Positions 52,289 to 62,239 are shown, counted from the stretch's first letter. The stretch: 64,000 bases of DNA from Gillisia sp. Hel1_33_143 (GCF_900104765.1 NZ_LT629737.1:558001-622000), one strand, 5' to 3'. Translations and numbers: made by a program. Notes: generated by a model not told the origin, from the letters alone.

Positions 52289-53191
52289 CTAGAAGAAGAT
52301 ATGTTGTGCTAACCTATAAGTATTAGCGTGTGCTTCTAAAATAATTTTAATATCGGGAGAATAACCACCTCCCATACTCACTTCTACCGGAAGATTAAGA
52401 TCTTTTAATGTTTGTAAAACGTAGCGATCTCGCTCTTTACAACCTTCCACACTGCAACCGAGTTTCCCTAACTTATCGGTAGCAAGTATATCCACACCGC
52501 TTAGATAAAAAACAAAATCTGGTTCAACCTGTTGAATTAGATCGGGCAAAGTGTTTTTAAGAATGTCAAGATATTCTTCATCCTCAGTTCCATCTGGGAG
52601 CTCAATATCAAGATCTGATTTTTCTTTTTTGAAGGGATAGTTGTTTTTGCCATGCATAGAAAAGGTAAAGACTGAAGCATCATTTTTGAAGATCTCTGCC
52701 GTTCCATTTCCTTGATGCACATCTAGATCTACAATAAGTATTTTCTCTATTCCTTCCTTTTTCTGAAGATATCTTGCTGCAATAGCCTGATCATTCAAAA
52801 GGCAAAAAGCTTCGCCTCTATTTGAATATGCATGATGTGTGCCGCCGGCAATATTCATGGCAATTCCATATTCTAAAGCATAATCACAAGCTTTCACGGT
52901 TCCGTCTGCAATAATGAGTTCTCTTCGTATCAATTGCTTTGAAAGAGGAAAACCTATCTTTCTGGCAGCTCTTTTATCTAAGGTGTCATTTTTTAGATCA
53001 TCAAAATACTCTTTGTCATGAACAGCTAAGATCAGATCTTCAGGAGGCATTTCTGGCTCAAAAAAATTAGCCTCAAAACAAGTACCTTCATGCAATAATT
53101 GCTTCGGCAATAGATCATATTTTTCCATAGGAAACCTATGACCTTCCGGCAATGGGTGCTTGTAGATGGGATGATTGGCTATTTTGAGCAT
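52289..53191 (-). CDS. Histone-deacetylase-family protein (AcuC/acetylpolyamine-like)
   Basis: A 300-residue zinc hydrolase of the arginase/deacetylase fold. The active-site histidine pair is in GGTHHAYSNRGEAFCLLNDQ (about residue 117). The metal-binding aspartate and histidine are in IVDLDVHQGNGTAEIF (about 154), and a further aspartate is in YLSGVDILATDKLGKLG. The substrate could be an acetylated protein, polyamine or other acetamide; bacterial members are varied and the sequence does not settle it. It lies 41 bases downstream of metG on the same strand, after a terminator. Confidence 0.9.
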   Translation of the reverse strand: MLKIANHPIYKHPLPEGHRFPMEKYDLLPKQLLHEGTCFEANFFEPEMPPEDLILAVHDKEYFDDLKNDTLDKRAARKIGFPLSKQLIRRELIIADGTVKACDYALEYGIAMNIAGGTHHAYSNRGEAFCLLNDQAIAARYLQKKEGIEKILIVDLDVHQGNGTAEIFKNDASVFTFSMHGKNNYPFKKEKSDLDIELPDGTEDEEYLDILKNTLPDLIQQVEPDFVFYLSGVDILATDKLGKLGCSVEGCKERDRYVLQTLKDLNLPVEVSMGGGYSPDIKIILEAHANTYRLAQHIFF

Positions 53192-53200
53192 AGATGTAAA

Positions 53201-53226
53201 AAAAGCCTTACTTAAAAGTAAGGCTT
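53201..53226 (-). terminator. metG terminator
   Basis: Self-complementary arms AAGCCTTACTT (53203-53213) and AAGTAAGGCTT (53216-53226); the stem of nine or more bp is followed on the minus strand by a T run. It lies seven bases past the metG stop. Confidence 0.85.
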
Positions 53227-53232
53227 AGCTTA

Positions 53233-55308
53233 TTAACTAATTATAGTCCCGTTATGCACGTTATCTTCATCAGGATTCAAAAAGACCAATTTTCCTTCTG
53301 CATTCTCTGTCATCAAGATCATTCCTTCACTTTCTACGCCTCTCAATTTTCTTGGAGCAAGGTTCACTAAAACAGTTACTTTCTTACCGATGATGTCTTC
53401 AGGTTTAAAGCTTTTAGCAATTCCCGAAACTATAGTTCTGGTGTCTATTCCTGTATCTACTTTCAACACCAATAACTTATCTGCTTTTGGCATTTTTGTA
53501 GCTTCGGTAATAGTACCTACTCGAAGATCCATTTTCGTGAAATCTTCAAAAGTAGCGATCTCTTTTTGAGGTTCTGCTTTTTTATTTTCAGCTTCGTTAG
53601 CGGCTTTAGTAGCTTCCAATTTGTCTAATTGTTTTTGAATTTGTTCGTCTTCTATTTTACTGAAAAGCAACTCTGCTTTTCCAATTTTATGACCTGAATT
53701 TAATAAGATGTGTTTAGTTGAAATTTCATCCCAAGTAGAATCTTGTCCATTTTCAGCATCAGAAATATTCAAAATAGATTTCAATTTAGCTGAGGTAAAT
53801 GGCAAGAAAGGTTCGCTTAAAGTTGCAAGTGCAGATGCAATTTGCAATGCCACGAACATTACAGTTTTTACTCTTTCTTCATCAGTTTTTATAAGTTTCC
53901 AAGGTTCTTCGTCTGCTAAATATTTATTTCCTAATCTGGCAAGATTCATCAATTCTCCTTGTGCTTCTCTAAATCTATATTTTTCTATAGAGCTGGCAAT
54001 TACTGCCGGATATGCTCTAAGTGTTGCAAGTGTCTGCTCATCAACTTCAGAATAATCTCCTGGCGTTGGAACTTCACCGCTATAATATTTATCGGTTAAC
54101 ACCACCACTCTGTTGATGAAGTTTCCGAAGATAGCCACCAATTCATTATTGTTTCTAGCCTGAAAATCTTTCCAGGTAAAATCGTTATCCTTAGTTTCCG
54201 GAGCATTTGCCGTAAGCGCATAACGCAATACATCTTGCTGATTTGGAAAATCTTCTAAATATTCGTGCAACCAAACAGCCCAATTCTTTGAGGTTGAAAG
54301 TTTTTTACCTTCCAAATTCAAGAATTCATTTGCAGGCACATTATCAGGTAAAATATAGCTTCCTTCGGCTTTAAGCATGGTAGGGAAAATAATGCAATGA
54401 AAAACGATGTTATCCTTACCAATAAAATGTACCAATTTGGTGTCTTTATCTTTCCAATATGGCTCCCAATCTTTACCTTCTCTCTCAGCCCATTCTTTGG
54501 TTGAAGAAATGTATCCGATTGGCGCATCAAACCAAACATAAAGCACTTTCCCTTCGGCACCTTCCACAGGAACCGGGATTCCCCATTCCAGATCTCTAGT
54601 TACCGCACGAGCTCTTAAACCTTCATCTATCCAAGATTTAACCTGCCCATATACGTTAACTTTCCAGTCTTTTTTATGTCCTTTAATGATCCATTCTTTT
54701 AACCAATCTTCATACCTGTCTAATGGTAAGAACCAGTGCTTTGTTTGCTTAAGCGTTGGCACTGCACCTGTAATAGCCGATTTTGGATTGATAAGGTCTG
54801 TAGCATTTAAAGAACTTCCACAATTCTCACATTGATCTCCATAAGCTTCTTCATGTCCACATTTTGGGCAAGTTCCCGTTACAAATCTATCTGCCAAGAA
54901 TTGATTAGCCTCGGCATCGTACAACTGCTCGGTAGTTTCTTCAATGAATTTCCCATCTTCATATAATTTCTTGAAAAATTCTGAAGCGGTATCATGATGG
55001 ATCTTTCTTGAAGTTCTGGAGTAGTTGTCAAAAGAAACTCCAAAATCCTGAAAAGACTTTTCTATAATTGCGTGATATTTATCTATAATTTCCTGCGGAG
55101 TTACTCCTTCTTTCTTAGCCTTCATAGGTATTGCTACCCCATGCTCATCACTTCCGCAAACAAAAGCAACATCATTACCCTGCATTCTTAAAAAACGTGC
55201 ATAAATATCGGCTGGCACATAAACACCGGCCAAATGCCCAATATGAATGGGACCGTTGGTGTAAGGTAAGGCGGCGGTAATTGTATATCGTTGTGGAGAA
55301 TTATTCAT
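53233..55308 (-). CDS. metG: Methionyl-tRNA synthetase
   Basis: Charges initiator and elongator tRNA-Met. The 691-residue class I enzyme shows the HIGH signature at 22-25 ([11 protein letters not shown]), a zinc-binding knuckle with two CxxC pairs (about 146-165: [17 protein letters not shown]), and the KMSKS-type loop KKLSTSKNW (about 333). A C-terminal tRNA-binding OB-fold (about 590-691, with [17 protein letters not shown]) lets it dimerise. A lysine- and glutamate-rich linker precedes that domain. The gene is monocistronic, with a terminator at its 3' end. Upstream it is divergent from a lipoprotein gene. Confidence 0.97.
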   Translation of the reverse strand: MNNSPQRYTITAALPYTNGPIHIGHLAGVYVPADIYARFLRMQGNDVAFVCGSDEHGVAIPMKAKKEGVTPQEIIDKYHAIIEKSFQDFGVSFDNYSRTSRKIHHDTASEFFKKLYEDGKFIEETTEQLYDAEANQFLADRFVTGTCPKCGHEEAYGDQCENCGSSLNATDLINPKSAITGAVPTLKQTKHWFLPLDRYEDWLKEWIIKGHKKDWKVNVYGQVKSWIDEGLRARAVTRDLEWGIPVPVEGAEGKVLYVWFDAPIGYISSTKEWAEREGKDWEPYWKDKDTKLVHFIGKDNIVFHCIIFPTMLKAEGSYILPDNVPANEFLNLEGKKLSTSKNWAVWLHEYLEDFPNQQDVLRYALTANAPETKDNDFTWKDFQARNNNELVAIFGNFINRVVVLTDKYYSGEVPTPGDYSEVDEQTLATLRAYPAVIASSIEKYRFREAQGELMNLARLGNKYLADEEPWKLIKTDEERVKTVMFVALQIASALATLSEPFLPFTSAKLKSILNISDAENGQDSTWDEISTKHILLNSGHKIGKAELLFSKIEDEQIQKQLDKLEATKAANEAENKKAEPQKEIATFEDFTKMDLRVGTITEATKMPKADKLLVLKVDTGIDTRTIVSGIAKSFKPEDIIGKKVTVLVNLAPRKLRGVESEGMILMTENAEGKLVFLNPDEDNVHNGTIIS

Positions 55309-55429
55309 TTATTCCTGTTCTTTTTTTGAGTCTGTAAAGGTAAGCAACTGTTAAATATTACACGTTAAAATCTTGTAAAAGACAAGGCTGGTGGACCAAA
55401 TGTGTCTATTTTTAGCCAAAACTTAACCA

Positions 55430-56011
55430 ATGCGTAGAATTTTTATACTTATAGCTCTTGTAACACTGGCTTCCTGCGGAAGTTCAAAAAAATCGGTTTC
55501 AAATAGATCTGATAAACTTATGATCGAAAATTTAGCAAATTTTACTGAGGAAGAGATCAAGAATTCTTTCCCCAATGCTACTATAAACGAAGGTACGGGC
55601 TTGTTTGAAGAAGGTACTGTAGAAAAAGATTTTACCGTGTTATATCCGGAAACTCCCAATGAACTTCATATTACCTGGACTGATAATAGTAAAACTAAGA
55701 TCGATGAGATCAGATTTTCTGACAAGGGAAAATGGAAATCTAAATCTGGGATAAAAATAGGAACTACCTACAGTGAGCTGAATAAAATGAATGGAAAACC
55801 GATTTCCTTTTACGGCTTTGGATGGGATTATAGTGGCGCTGTATTATGGAATGATGGAAAATTGGAAGACGGAAAACTGAGAGTTTTTATAGGACCCGAT
55901 AACGAGGTGAATGCTAAATATTACGGAGACAGAATTATAAAAGCAAGTCCTGAAGAGATTGAAGCTTTAGATCTAAAAGTTCAAACTATTTTACTTCATT
56001 TAGGCGAATAA
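55430..56011 (+). CDS. Hypothetical lipoprotein
   Basis: A 193-residue protein with a lipoprotein signal (MRRIFILIALVTLASCGSS, cysteine at 16). The mature part contains KIGTTYSELNKMNGKPISFYGFGWDYSG and ends in EIEALDLKVQTILLHLG. A region of this type, with G-T-x-x-x-E-L, resembles short beta/alpha lipoproteins common in marine flavobacteria, but no named domain is recognised. It is predicted at the outer or inner membrane and facing the periplasm. It is divergent from metG and upstream of yraN with an 89-base gap. Confidence 0.7.
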   Translation: MRRIFILIALVTLASCGSSKKSVSNRSDKLMIENLANFTEEEIKNSFPNATINEGTGLFEEGTVEKDFTVLYPETPNELHITWTDNSKTKIDEIRFSDKGKWKSKSGIKIGTTYSELNKMNGKPISFYGFGWDYSGAVLWNDGKLEDGKLRVFIGPDNEVNAKYYGDRIIKASPEEIEALDLKVQTILLHLGE

Positions 56012-56100
56012 AACCTAGCGATAAATAGGGAATAATCCCCATTACGCTCTTATATTATTAGCTATTTTTATTGCTCTTTATTTAAAAAGTGTAAAAGCTA

Positions 56101-56463
56101 ATGGCAAGTCATAATGATTTAGGTAAAAAGGGAGAACAACTGGCTGCGGAGTTTCTAATCTCTAAAGGTTATAAGATCGTTGCCAGAAACTTCAGATTTC
56201 AAAAGGCTGAAGTTGATATTATCGCAAGAAAAAATAATATACTCGCCATAATTGAAGTCAAAACCCGAAGCTCTTCTAATTTTGGAGATCCTCAAGAGTT
56301 TGTGAAAGCAAGACAAATTCAACATTTGGTTAAGGCGGTAGATCATTTTGTATCTGAACATCAATTGGACGTTGATGTAAGATTTGATATTATTGCCATC
56401 ATTAAAAATTCTAAACAAACCAAAATAGAACATTTGGAAAATGCTTTTTTATACTTTGAATAG
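56101..56463 (+). CDS. yraN: UPF0102 family protein YraN
   Basis: A 120-residue protein of the YraN family, with a restriction-endonuclease-like fold. The conserved blocks are present: GKKGEQLAAEFLISKGYKIVARNFRF (about 8-33), EVDIIARKNNILAIIEVKTRSS (about 37-58, with the D, E and K of a PD-(D/E)xK-type nuclease centre) and FGDPQEFVKARQIQHLVKAVDHF (about 60-82). Its job is not firmly established; a role in DNA processing is likely from the fold. Convergent with mfd, 53 bases away. Confidence 0.93.
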   Translation: MASHNDLGKKGEQLAAEFLISKGYKIVARNFRFQKAEVDIIARKNNILAIIEVKTRSSSNFGDPQEFVKARQIQHLVKAVDHFVSEHQLDVDVRFDIIAIIKNSKQTKIEHLENAFLYFE

Positions 56464-56516
56464 GTCTCGACTCCACTCAACCTGTCATTCCAGTCATTTC
56501 GAGGAGCATCTTGAAG
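56464..56516. repeat. Possible degenerate interspersed repeat between yraN and mfd
   Basis: This 53-base spacer contains GTCTCGACTCCACTCAACCT and TGTCATTCCAGTCATTTCG, unlike the AT-rich spacers elsewhere in the window. The style (TGTCATTC...CGAGGAGCATC) recalls short intergenic repeats seen in many flavobacterial genomes. Only one copy is present in this window, so repeat status is unproven. Confidence 0.3.
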
Positions 56517-59500
56517 TTAAGCTTTCGCCGGCTCTTCCTCTTTCACTCTAAAATCTAAAGGTTCCAAAACTTTTAAAGCTCTATCTATAGAAGTGATCTT
56601 ATCAAATGTTAACAATAACCTCAACCCAGATCGAGTCTTTTTCTCTTTCATTGTACAAGACTGTGAATGCGTTTGTACGTATTGCAACACTTTAGTAAAT
56701 GCTTGTGTGTGATAGAAATTCGATTGCTGATCTGCAATAAAATACCCTATTAACTTCCCTTGTTTCATGATCACTTTTTCCAAACCTATCTTAGAAGTGA
56801 TCCATTTAATTCTTACGCTATTCAATAGATCTGAAGCTTGAGTTGGCAACTCTCCAAATCTGTCTACCAATTCGCTTTCAAACTTCTGTAATTCAGCTTC
56901 GGTTTTGATATTATTAAGCTGAGTATACAAATTCAATCGCTCTGTGATGTTATTGATATAATCATCCGGGAACAGCAATTCAAAGTCTGTGTCTATCTGA
57001 GTATCCTTTACAAAGTTCTTTTCTTCTATACTCTCGGTATCTTCATACAAATCTTTGAACTCATTTTCCTTTAATTCCTCGATCGCCTCATTCAATATTT
57101 TCTGATAGGTATCAAAGCCAATATCATTAATAAATCCGCTTTGGTCTCCACCAAGAAGATCTCCCGCTCCACGAATTTCCAGATCTTTCATGGCAATATT
57201 AAATCCGCTTCCCAGTTCAGAAAATTGCTCTAATGCAGTAATTCTCTTTCTCGCATCATCTGTCATTGCAGAAAACGGTGGCGTAATAAAGTAACAAAAT
57301 GCTTTTTTGTTGCTACGCCCTACTCTTCCTCTCATTTGATGCAAGTCTGAAACTCCGAAATTATTAGCGTTATTAATAAATATGGTATTGGCATTGGTAA
57401 CATCCAATCCACTTTCAATAATGGTAGTAGAAACCAGCACATCGAACTCTCCATTCATAAAAGAAAGCATCAAATTCTCCAATTTCTTACCTTCCATCTG
57501 CCCGTGACCAACGCCAACTTTAGCGTCTGGCACCAATCTTTGGATCATTCCGGCAACTTCTTTTATATTTTCAATTCTATTATGAATAAAGAAAACCTGC
57601 CCTCCTCGTTGAATTTCATATGAAACCGCATCTCTTATAGTTTCTTCTGAAAATCTGATAACATTGGTTTCAATAGGATACCTGTTTGGTGGCGGCGTGG
57701 TAATGGTAGACAAATCTCGTGCTGCCATTAAACTGAACTGCAATGTTCTTGGAATAGGCGTCGCTGTTAAGGTTAACGTATCAACATTTTCCTTGATGGT
57801 TTTCAATTTATCTTTTACAGCGACTCCAAATTTTTGCTCCTCATCTACTATCAGTAAACCAAGATCTTTAAAATTAACTGCTTTACTTACCAGTTGATGC
57901 GTCCCAATTATAATATCAACTTTACCTTTTTCAAGATCTTCCAAAGTTTCTTTTCGTTCTTTGGCAGTTCTAAATCTGTTCAAATAATCTACCGTTACGG
58001 GAAGATCTTTTAATCGCTCGCTAAACGTTTTATGATGCTGAAATGCTAAAATAGTAGTAGGCACCAATACAGCAACTTGTTTTCCATTATCTACCGCTTT
58101 AAAAGCAGCACGAATGGCAACTTCTGTCTTTCCGAAACCTACATCTCCACAAACCAAGCGGTCCATAGGACGCTCATTTTCCATATCTTCCTTTACCGCA
58201 GCTGTAGCTGTGCTTTGATCTGGAGTATCTTCATAAATAAAAGAAGCTTCTAATTCTGCTTGCAAATAAGAATCCGGTCCGTATTTAAAACCTTTCTGTA
58301 GTCGGCGTTTTGCATATAATTCAATTAAATTATAAGCGATATGCTTAACTCTGGCTTTGGTCTTCTGCTTTAAATTTTTCCATGCATTACTACCAAGTTT
58401 ATAGATCTTGGGCGGTTTCCCGTCTTTCCCGTTGTATTTCGAGATCTTATGTAAAGAGTGTATGCTCAGGTATAAAATATCGCGTTCGCCATAGATCAAT
58501 TTTATGGCTTCCTGCATTTTTCCTTCGACATCTATTTTCTGAAGTCCGCCAAATTTCCCTATTCCGTGATCTATATGCGTTACATAATCTCCTACTTCTA
58601 AATTGGTTAATTCTTTTAAAGTAATGGCTTGCTTTTTAGCATACCCATTCTTTAAATGGAATTTATGATACCGCTCAAAGATCTGATGATCTGTATAACA
58701 AATAGTTTTTGAAGTTTCATCTATAAAACCTTGGAACATGGTAAGCACCACGGTGCGATATTTAACCTCTCTTTCTTGATCTTCAAAAATGTCGTGAAAA
58801 CGTTTCGCTTGCTGATCGCTAACGCAAAAAATATAATTGGTATACCCCGCTTCCTGATTTTCAATAAGATTATCAATTAATAAATCGAATTGTTTATTGA
58901 AAGAAGGTTGAGGTTTTGTGTTAAATTCTATAATTTCCGGATTGCCTAAAAAAGCTTGATTGCTCAATTCTACTACGCTGAAATCCAGTAATTGTTTTTT
59001 GATGAGCGAAGAATGACAAAATAATTCTTCCGGCGAATTATGCTTTATTCCTTCAGATAGTTTTCCAAAAGCTTCTTCTGCTTTATCGAATAACTTATCG
59101 ATCTGTGCAGCGAGCATATCTAAATTCCTGACAAAAACAACCGTATTTGAAGATACATATTTTAAAAAGCTCTCTCTTACCTCATCTAGTTTTTTATTCT
59201 CCACATTTGGCATAATGGAGATCTTCTTTACCTTATCTGTAGATAACTGAGTTTCTACATCAAAACTTCTAATGCTGTCTACCTCATCACCAAAGAATTC
59301 AATTCTATAAGGCTCATCATTACTGAAGGAGAAAACATCAATAATTCCTCCACGTACCGAAAATTCTCCCGGTTCTGTTACAAAATCTACTCGTTTGAAC
59401 TTGTATTCAAATAAAACTTCATTTACAAAATCTATAGAAAGCTGGTCATTAACAGCAATTTTCAAGGTGCTCTTATCTAACTCTTTTCTGGTAACTACCT

Positions 59501-59900
59501 TTTCAAAAAGTGCATCTGGGTAGGTTACTATTACCGCAGGTTTTTTACGCGAATTAATTCGGTTTAAAACCTCAGCTCTCAGCAATACATTTGCATTATC
59601 GGTTTCATCAATTTGATAAGGCCTGCGATAACTTCCCGGATAGAAAAGCACATTTTTCTCCCCAATTAATTGTTCCAGATCATTTAGATAATATGCTGCT
59701 TCTTCTTTATCATTAAAGATCAACAAGAATGGTGCATCTGCTTCTTTAAAACTATTAGAAAGCACAAAAGAAAGTGAAGATCCAACTAGTCCTTTTAAAT
59801 GAATTTTGGCTGGTTTCTCTGAATTTTGGGTAAGAATATTTTGAAGTTTCTCCTGTTGTGGAGACTTCGCAAAGATTTGGGCAATAGTAGATTTACTCAT
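56517..59900 (-). CDS. mfd: Transcription-repair coupling factor
   Basis: An 1127-residue ATP-driven translocase that removes RNA polymerase stalled at DNA damage and recruits UvrA. From the start: UvrB-like domains 1A, 2 and 1B (about 1-330), an RNA polymerase-interaction domain (LTNLEVGDYVTHIDHGIGKF, about 430), and the helicase motor with Walker A GDVGFGKTEVA (about 584) and motif II DEEQ (about 685). It then has GSGFNIAMKDLEIRGAGDLL and the C-terminal D7 domain. The start is the ATG at 59900: the open frame extends to a TTG at 59924, but that codon lies between the -33 and -7 promoter elements. Divergent from a flavoprotein gene. Confidence 0.97.
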   Translation of the reverse strand: MSKSTIAQIFAKSPQQEKLQNILTQNSEKPAKIHLKGLVGSSLSFVLSNSFKEADAPFLLIFNDKEEAAYYLNDLEQLIGEKNVLFYPGSYRRPYQIDETDNANVLLRAEVLNRINSRKKPAVIVTYPDALFEKVVTRKELDKSTLKIAVNDQLSIDFVNEVLFEYKFKRVDFVTEPGEFSVRGGIIDVFSFSNDEPYRIEFFGDEVDSIRSFDVETQLSTDKVKKISIMPNVENKKLDEVRESFLKYVSSNTVVFVRNLDMLAAQIDKLFDKAEEAFGKLSEGIKHNSPEELFCHSSLIKKQLLDFSVVELSNQAFLGNPEIIEFNTKPQPSFNKQFDLLIDNLIENQEAGYTNYIFCVSDQQAKRFHDIFEDQEREVKYRTVVLTMFQGFIDETSKTICYTDHQIFERYHKFHLKNGYAKKQAITLKELTNLEVGDYVTHIDHGIGKFGGLQKIDVEGKMQEAIKLIYGERDILYLSIHSLHKISKYNGKDGKPPKIYKLGSNAWKNLKQKTKARVKHIAYNLIELYAKRRLQKGFKYGPDSYLQAELEASFIYEDTPDQSTATAAVKEDMENERPMDRLVCGDVGFGKTEVAIRAAFKAVDNGKQVAVLVPTTILAFQHHKTFSERLKDLPVTVDYLNRFRTAKERKETLEDLEKGKVDIIIGTHQLVSKAVNFKDLGLLIVDEEQKFGVAVKDKLKTIKENVDTLTLTATPIPRTLQFSLMAARDLSTITTPPPNRYPIETNVIRFSEETIRDAVSYEIQRGGQVFFIHNRIENIKEVAGMIQRLVPDAKVGVGHGQMEGKKLENLMLSFMNGEFDVLVSTTIIESGLDVTNANTIFINNANNFGVSDLHQMRGRVGRSNKKAFCYFITPPFSAMTDDARKRITALEQFSELGSGFNIAMKDLEIRGAGDLLGGDQSGFINDIGFDTYQKILNEAIEELKENEFKDLYEDTESIEEKNFVKDTQIDTDFELLFPDDYINNITERLNLYTQLNNIKTEAELQKFESELVDRFGELPTQASDLLNSVRIKWITSKIGLEKVIMKQGKLIGYFIADQQSNFYHTQAFTKVLQYVQTHSQSCTMKEKKTRSGLRLLLTFDKITSIDRALKVLEPLDFRVKEEEPAKA

Positions 59901-59905
59901 TGGCA

Positions 59906-59936
59906 CAAAGATAATTCCTACCAAATTGGTTTACAA
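59906..59936 (-). promoter_or_regulatory. mfd promoter (TTG ... TATCTTTG), near-leaderless
   Basis: On the minus strand, TTG (59936-59934), 20 bases, then TATCTTTG (59913-59906). The -7 element ends only five bases before the ATG, so transcription should start at or very near the start codon. Confidence 0.7.
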
Positions 59937-60088
59937 AACTTGCGGGTTTATTTAACTATTTATTGATACGTGTAGTATCTTAAAAAAGTATTGTAATCTT
60001 CAACTTGTTAATTTCAGCCTAAATCTATACAGAACAAACCTCACTCTTTGTTTTTTACTTAATTTCGACAGAATTCAAGAAAATAAAT

Positions 60089-61447
60089 ATGCCTAAAATA
60101 GAGGAGTTCGATGTATTTGTAATAGGAACCGGTACTGCAGGAAAAAAAGTAGCCACAGAATGTGTGAAAGCAGGATGGAAAGTTGCCATTGCAGATAATC
60201 GTGAATTTGGAGGAACTTGCTCTAACAGAGGTTGCGATCCTAAGAAAGTGCTGTTGGGGTTAACTGAAATTATTGACAGGGCAGAAAGAATGAGAGGTTA
60301 TGGTATTACTAAAATGCCAGAATTTAGCTGGGAAGATCTTATGGCTTTCAAAGAGAGCTTTGTAAATTCAATTCCAAGAAGAACAGAAGAAGATTTTGAG
60401 GAATTGAATATTAAAATGTTCCATCAGTCTCCAAAATTTATAGATAAGAATACGCTTTCTGTAGAAGGCAAAACAATTTCAGCAAAGAAGATAGTTATTG
60501 CCACCGGGCAAAAACCTCTTGAGCTAAAAATTCCTGGAAGAGAACATGCAATTGTAAGTGATGACTTTTTAAACCTTAAATCGCTCCCAGAGAGCATGAT
60601 CTTTATTGGCGCAGGATATATAGGGATGGAATTTGCACATATGGCCGCAAGACTTGGAGTAAATGTTACAATGATAGATACTTCAGATAGACCTCTAAAT
60701 AATTTTGATAAAGATATCGTTGGGCATCTGGTAACCGCTTCTGAGAAGATCGGTATAAAATTCATTTTTAATGCGGAGGCCACAAAGATCGAGAAACTTC
60801 GAAAGAACTTTAGAATTACAGCGAACCAGAACGGGAAAGACATTTCAGAAAAAGCTGAGCTTATAATTAATACCGCCGGAAGAGTTCCTTCTATTGATGA
60901 ACTAGATCTTGAAAAAGGAGAAGTCTCTTTTAGCAAAAAAGGAATCACCGTAGATAAACATTTACAAAATCCAACCAACAAAAGTGTTTACGCTTGTGGA
61001 GATGTTTCAGATAGTGAAGGATTGCCATTAACCCCTCTTTCTTCTAAGGAAGCATTAATTGTTATTTCTAATCTACTAAAAACACCTAGTCCAATAGAAG
61101 CAAATTATCCACCTCAACCCTCTGTGGTCTTCACACTTCCAAATATAGCATCTGTAGGACTTTCAGAAAAAGAAGCTAAAGAAAAAGGATATGATTATAT
61201 CTTAGAGTATGAACTTGTACCCTCTTGGTTTAATGCAAAAAGAGTTAATTCTGAAGAATATGCCTATAAAACGTTGGTAGATAAAAAAACAGATCTCATT
61301 TTAGGAGCGCATTTAATTGGATTGGAAGCTTCAGAGATCATTAATATGTTCGTAATGGCAATGTGTGGAAAATTAACCACTAAAGAACTAAAAAATATGA
61401 TCTATGCCTACCCAACTTGGGGAAGTGACATGAAAGGAATGCTATAA
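60089..61447 (+). CDS. Pyridine nucleotide-disulfide oxidoreductase-like flavoprotein, atypical
   Basis: A 452-residue FAD enzyme of the glutathione reductase/dihydrolipoyl dehydrogenase type. The FAD motif is VIGTGTAGKK (11-20), the redox-disulfide is GGTCSNRGCDPKK (C44 and C49), the NAD(P) motif is IFIGAGYIGMEFAHMAARLG (about 172), and VYACGDVSD is the second FAD contact. However, the C-terminal HPTxxE that supplies the catalytic His-Glu base of the partner subunit is replaced by YPTWGSD (Y441), and the chain ends 12 residues after Y441. It is therefore unlikely to be a normal E3 or glutathione reductase. The substrate is unknown; a role in disulfide or metal reduction is possible. Confidence 0.85.
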   Translation: MPKIEEFDVFVIGTGTAGKKVATECVKAGWKVAIADNREFGGTCSNRGCDPKKVLLGLTEIIDRAERMRGYGITKMPEFSWEDLMAFKESFVNSIPRRTEEDFEELNIKMFHQSPKFIDKNTLSVEGKTISAKKIVIATGQKPLELKIPGREHAIVSDDFLNLKSLPESMIFIGAGYIGMEFAHMAARLGVNVTMIDTSDRPLNNFDKDIVGHLVTASEKIGIKFIFNAEATKIEKLRKNFRITANQNGKDISEKAELIINTAGRVPSIDELDLEKGEVSFSKKGITVDKHLQNPTNKSVYACGDVSDSEGLPLTPLSSKEALIVISNLLKTPSPIEANYPPQPSVVFTLPNIASVGLSEKEAKEKGYDYILEYELVPSWFNAKRVNSEEYAYKTLVDKKTDLILGAHLIGLEASEIINMFVMAMCGKLTTKELKNMIYAYPTWGSDMKGML

Positions 61448-61453
61448 TTTAAA

Positions 61454-62239
61454 TTAATTCATCATTTTCTTGAACGGATTGGTCTCTCTATTGAGATAGC
61501 CGTGATAAGCCACATTTAAGAAAATTAAAACTGCTCCAATTAGCGCGTAATACGCTATAAGATCATGACTCCCTTGTTGCCTCATATAAATAGCAATTAG
61601 AGCCCAAATTCCAACGGAAGCAAATTCTCTCATGTTCCTTTTATAAATTATTAGAATATTTAAAAAGATAGCTATCGTAAGCATTACCATGGTCCATTGA
61701 ACTTCATTCAAAAATCCACCATTCCAACCTATTTTGGAGAGATATGCAGCAACATTTGCTATTGCAGCAACCGCGATCCAACCGGAATATAAACAAATTG
61801 GCCACCATACAAAGGCGATGATCTTTATAGGGGCATCCCAGCGCTCCATATTGGTTTTTATTACTACCATTAGTAAACTAATTAGTATTATGAACATTAA
61901 AATAATAGAGATAAAAGTGTACTCGTATAACCATACTACTACCCATGAAGCATTAGCAAGATTTGCAATAAAGAAATAGGGGCCTGTTTGTTCTATAAAA
62001 TCTGATTTTTTATCGCTGAAAAATGCTCTTTTAATCTGAAAAATAGCATAAGCAAACATGGCTAAAAAGATCAATCCCCAGATAGCAAAGGCGTAGCCTG
62101 CTGGAGTGAAGAGATTGTCATATTCTGCACTCAAACTCGCCATTGTATTCCCGTTAATGGTATACATTTGAGAGTAATAATTAACTACAATTACTAGAAG
62201 GACAGAGATAAAATTTAAAATAGATAGTTTTTTGGCCAT
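61454..62239 (-). CDS. TspO/MBR-like tryptophan-rich membrane protein
   Basis: A 261-residue integral membrane protein with about seven hydrophobic helices. It is larger than the 160-residue five-helix TspO, but the key blocks FTPAGYAFAIWGLIFLAMFAYA and NASWVVVWLYEYTF match the first helices of TspO. The tryptophan content is high (FVWWPICLYSGW). TspO relatives bind porphyrins or cholesterol and respond to light and oxygen. The extra helices make the family match moderate. It converges on the flavoprotein gene with six bases between stops and lies 13 bases past pdeM on the same strand. Confidence 0.7.
   Translation of the reverse strand: MAKKLSILNFISVLLVIVVNYYSQMYTINGNTMASLSAEYDNLFTPAGYAFAIWGLIFLAMFAYAIFQIKRAFFSDKKSDFIEQTGPYFFIANLANASWVVVWLYEYTFISIILMFIILISLLMVVIKTNMERWDAPIKIIAFVWWPICLYSGWIAVAAIANVAAYLSKIGWNGGFLNEVQWTMVMLTIAIFLNILIIYKRNMREFASVGIWALIAIYMRQQGSHDLIAYYALIGAVLIFLNVAYHGYLNRETNPFKKMMN

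Noticed and set aside
53708-54055. 115-codon plus-strand open frame inside metG
   Set aside because: Antisense to a well-supported tRNA synthetase; no signal, domain or promoter.
60424-60981. 185-codon minus-strand open frame inside the flavoprotein gene
   Set aside because: It is fully antisense to a gene with clear FAD and NAD(P) motifs, and its translation is a serine- and phenylalanine-rich mix with no domain. A by-product of codon use.
60089-61447. Calling the flavoprotein the E3 subunit missing from sucAB
   Set aside because: The C-terminal His-Glu pair needed for dihydrolipoyl dehydrogenase is absent, and the gene is 42 kb from sucA.
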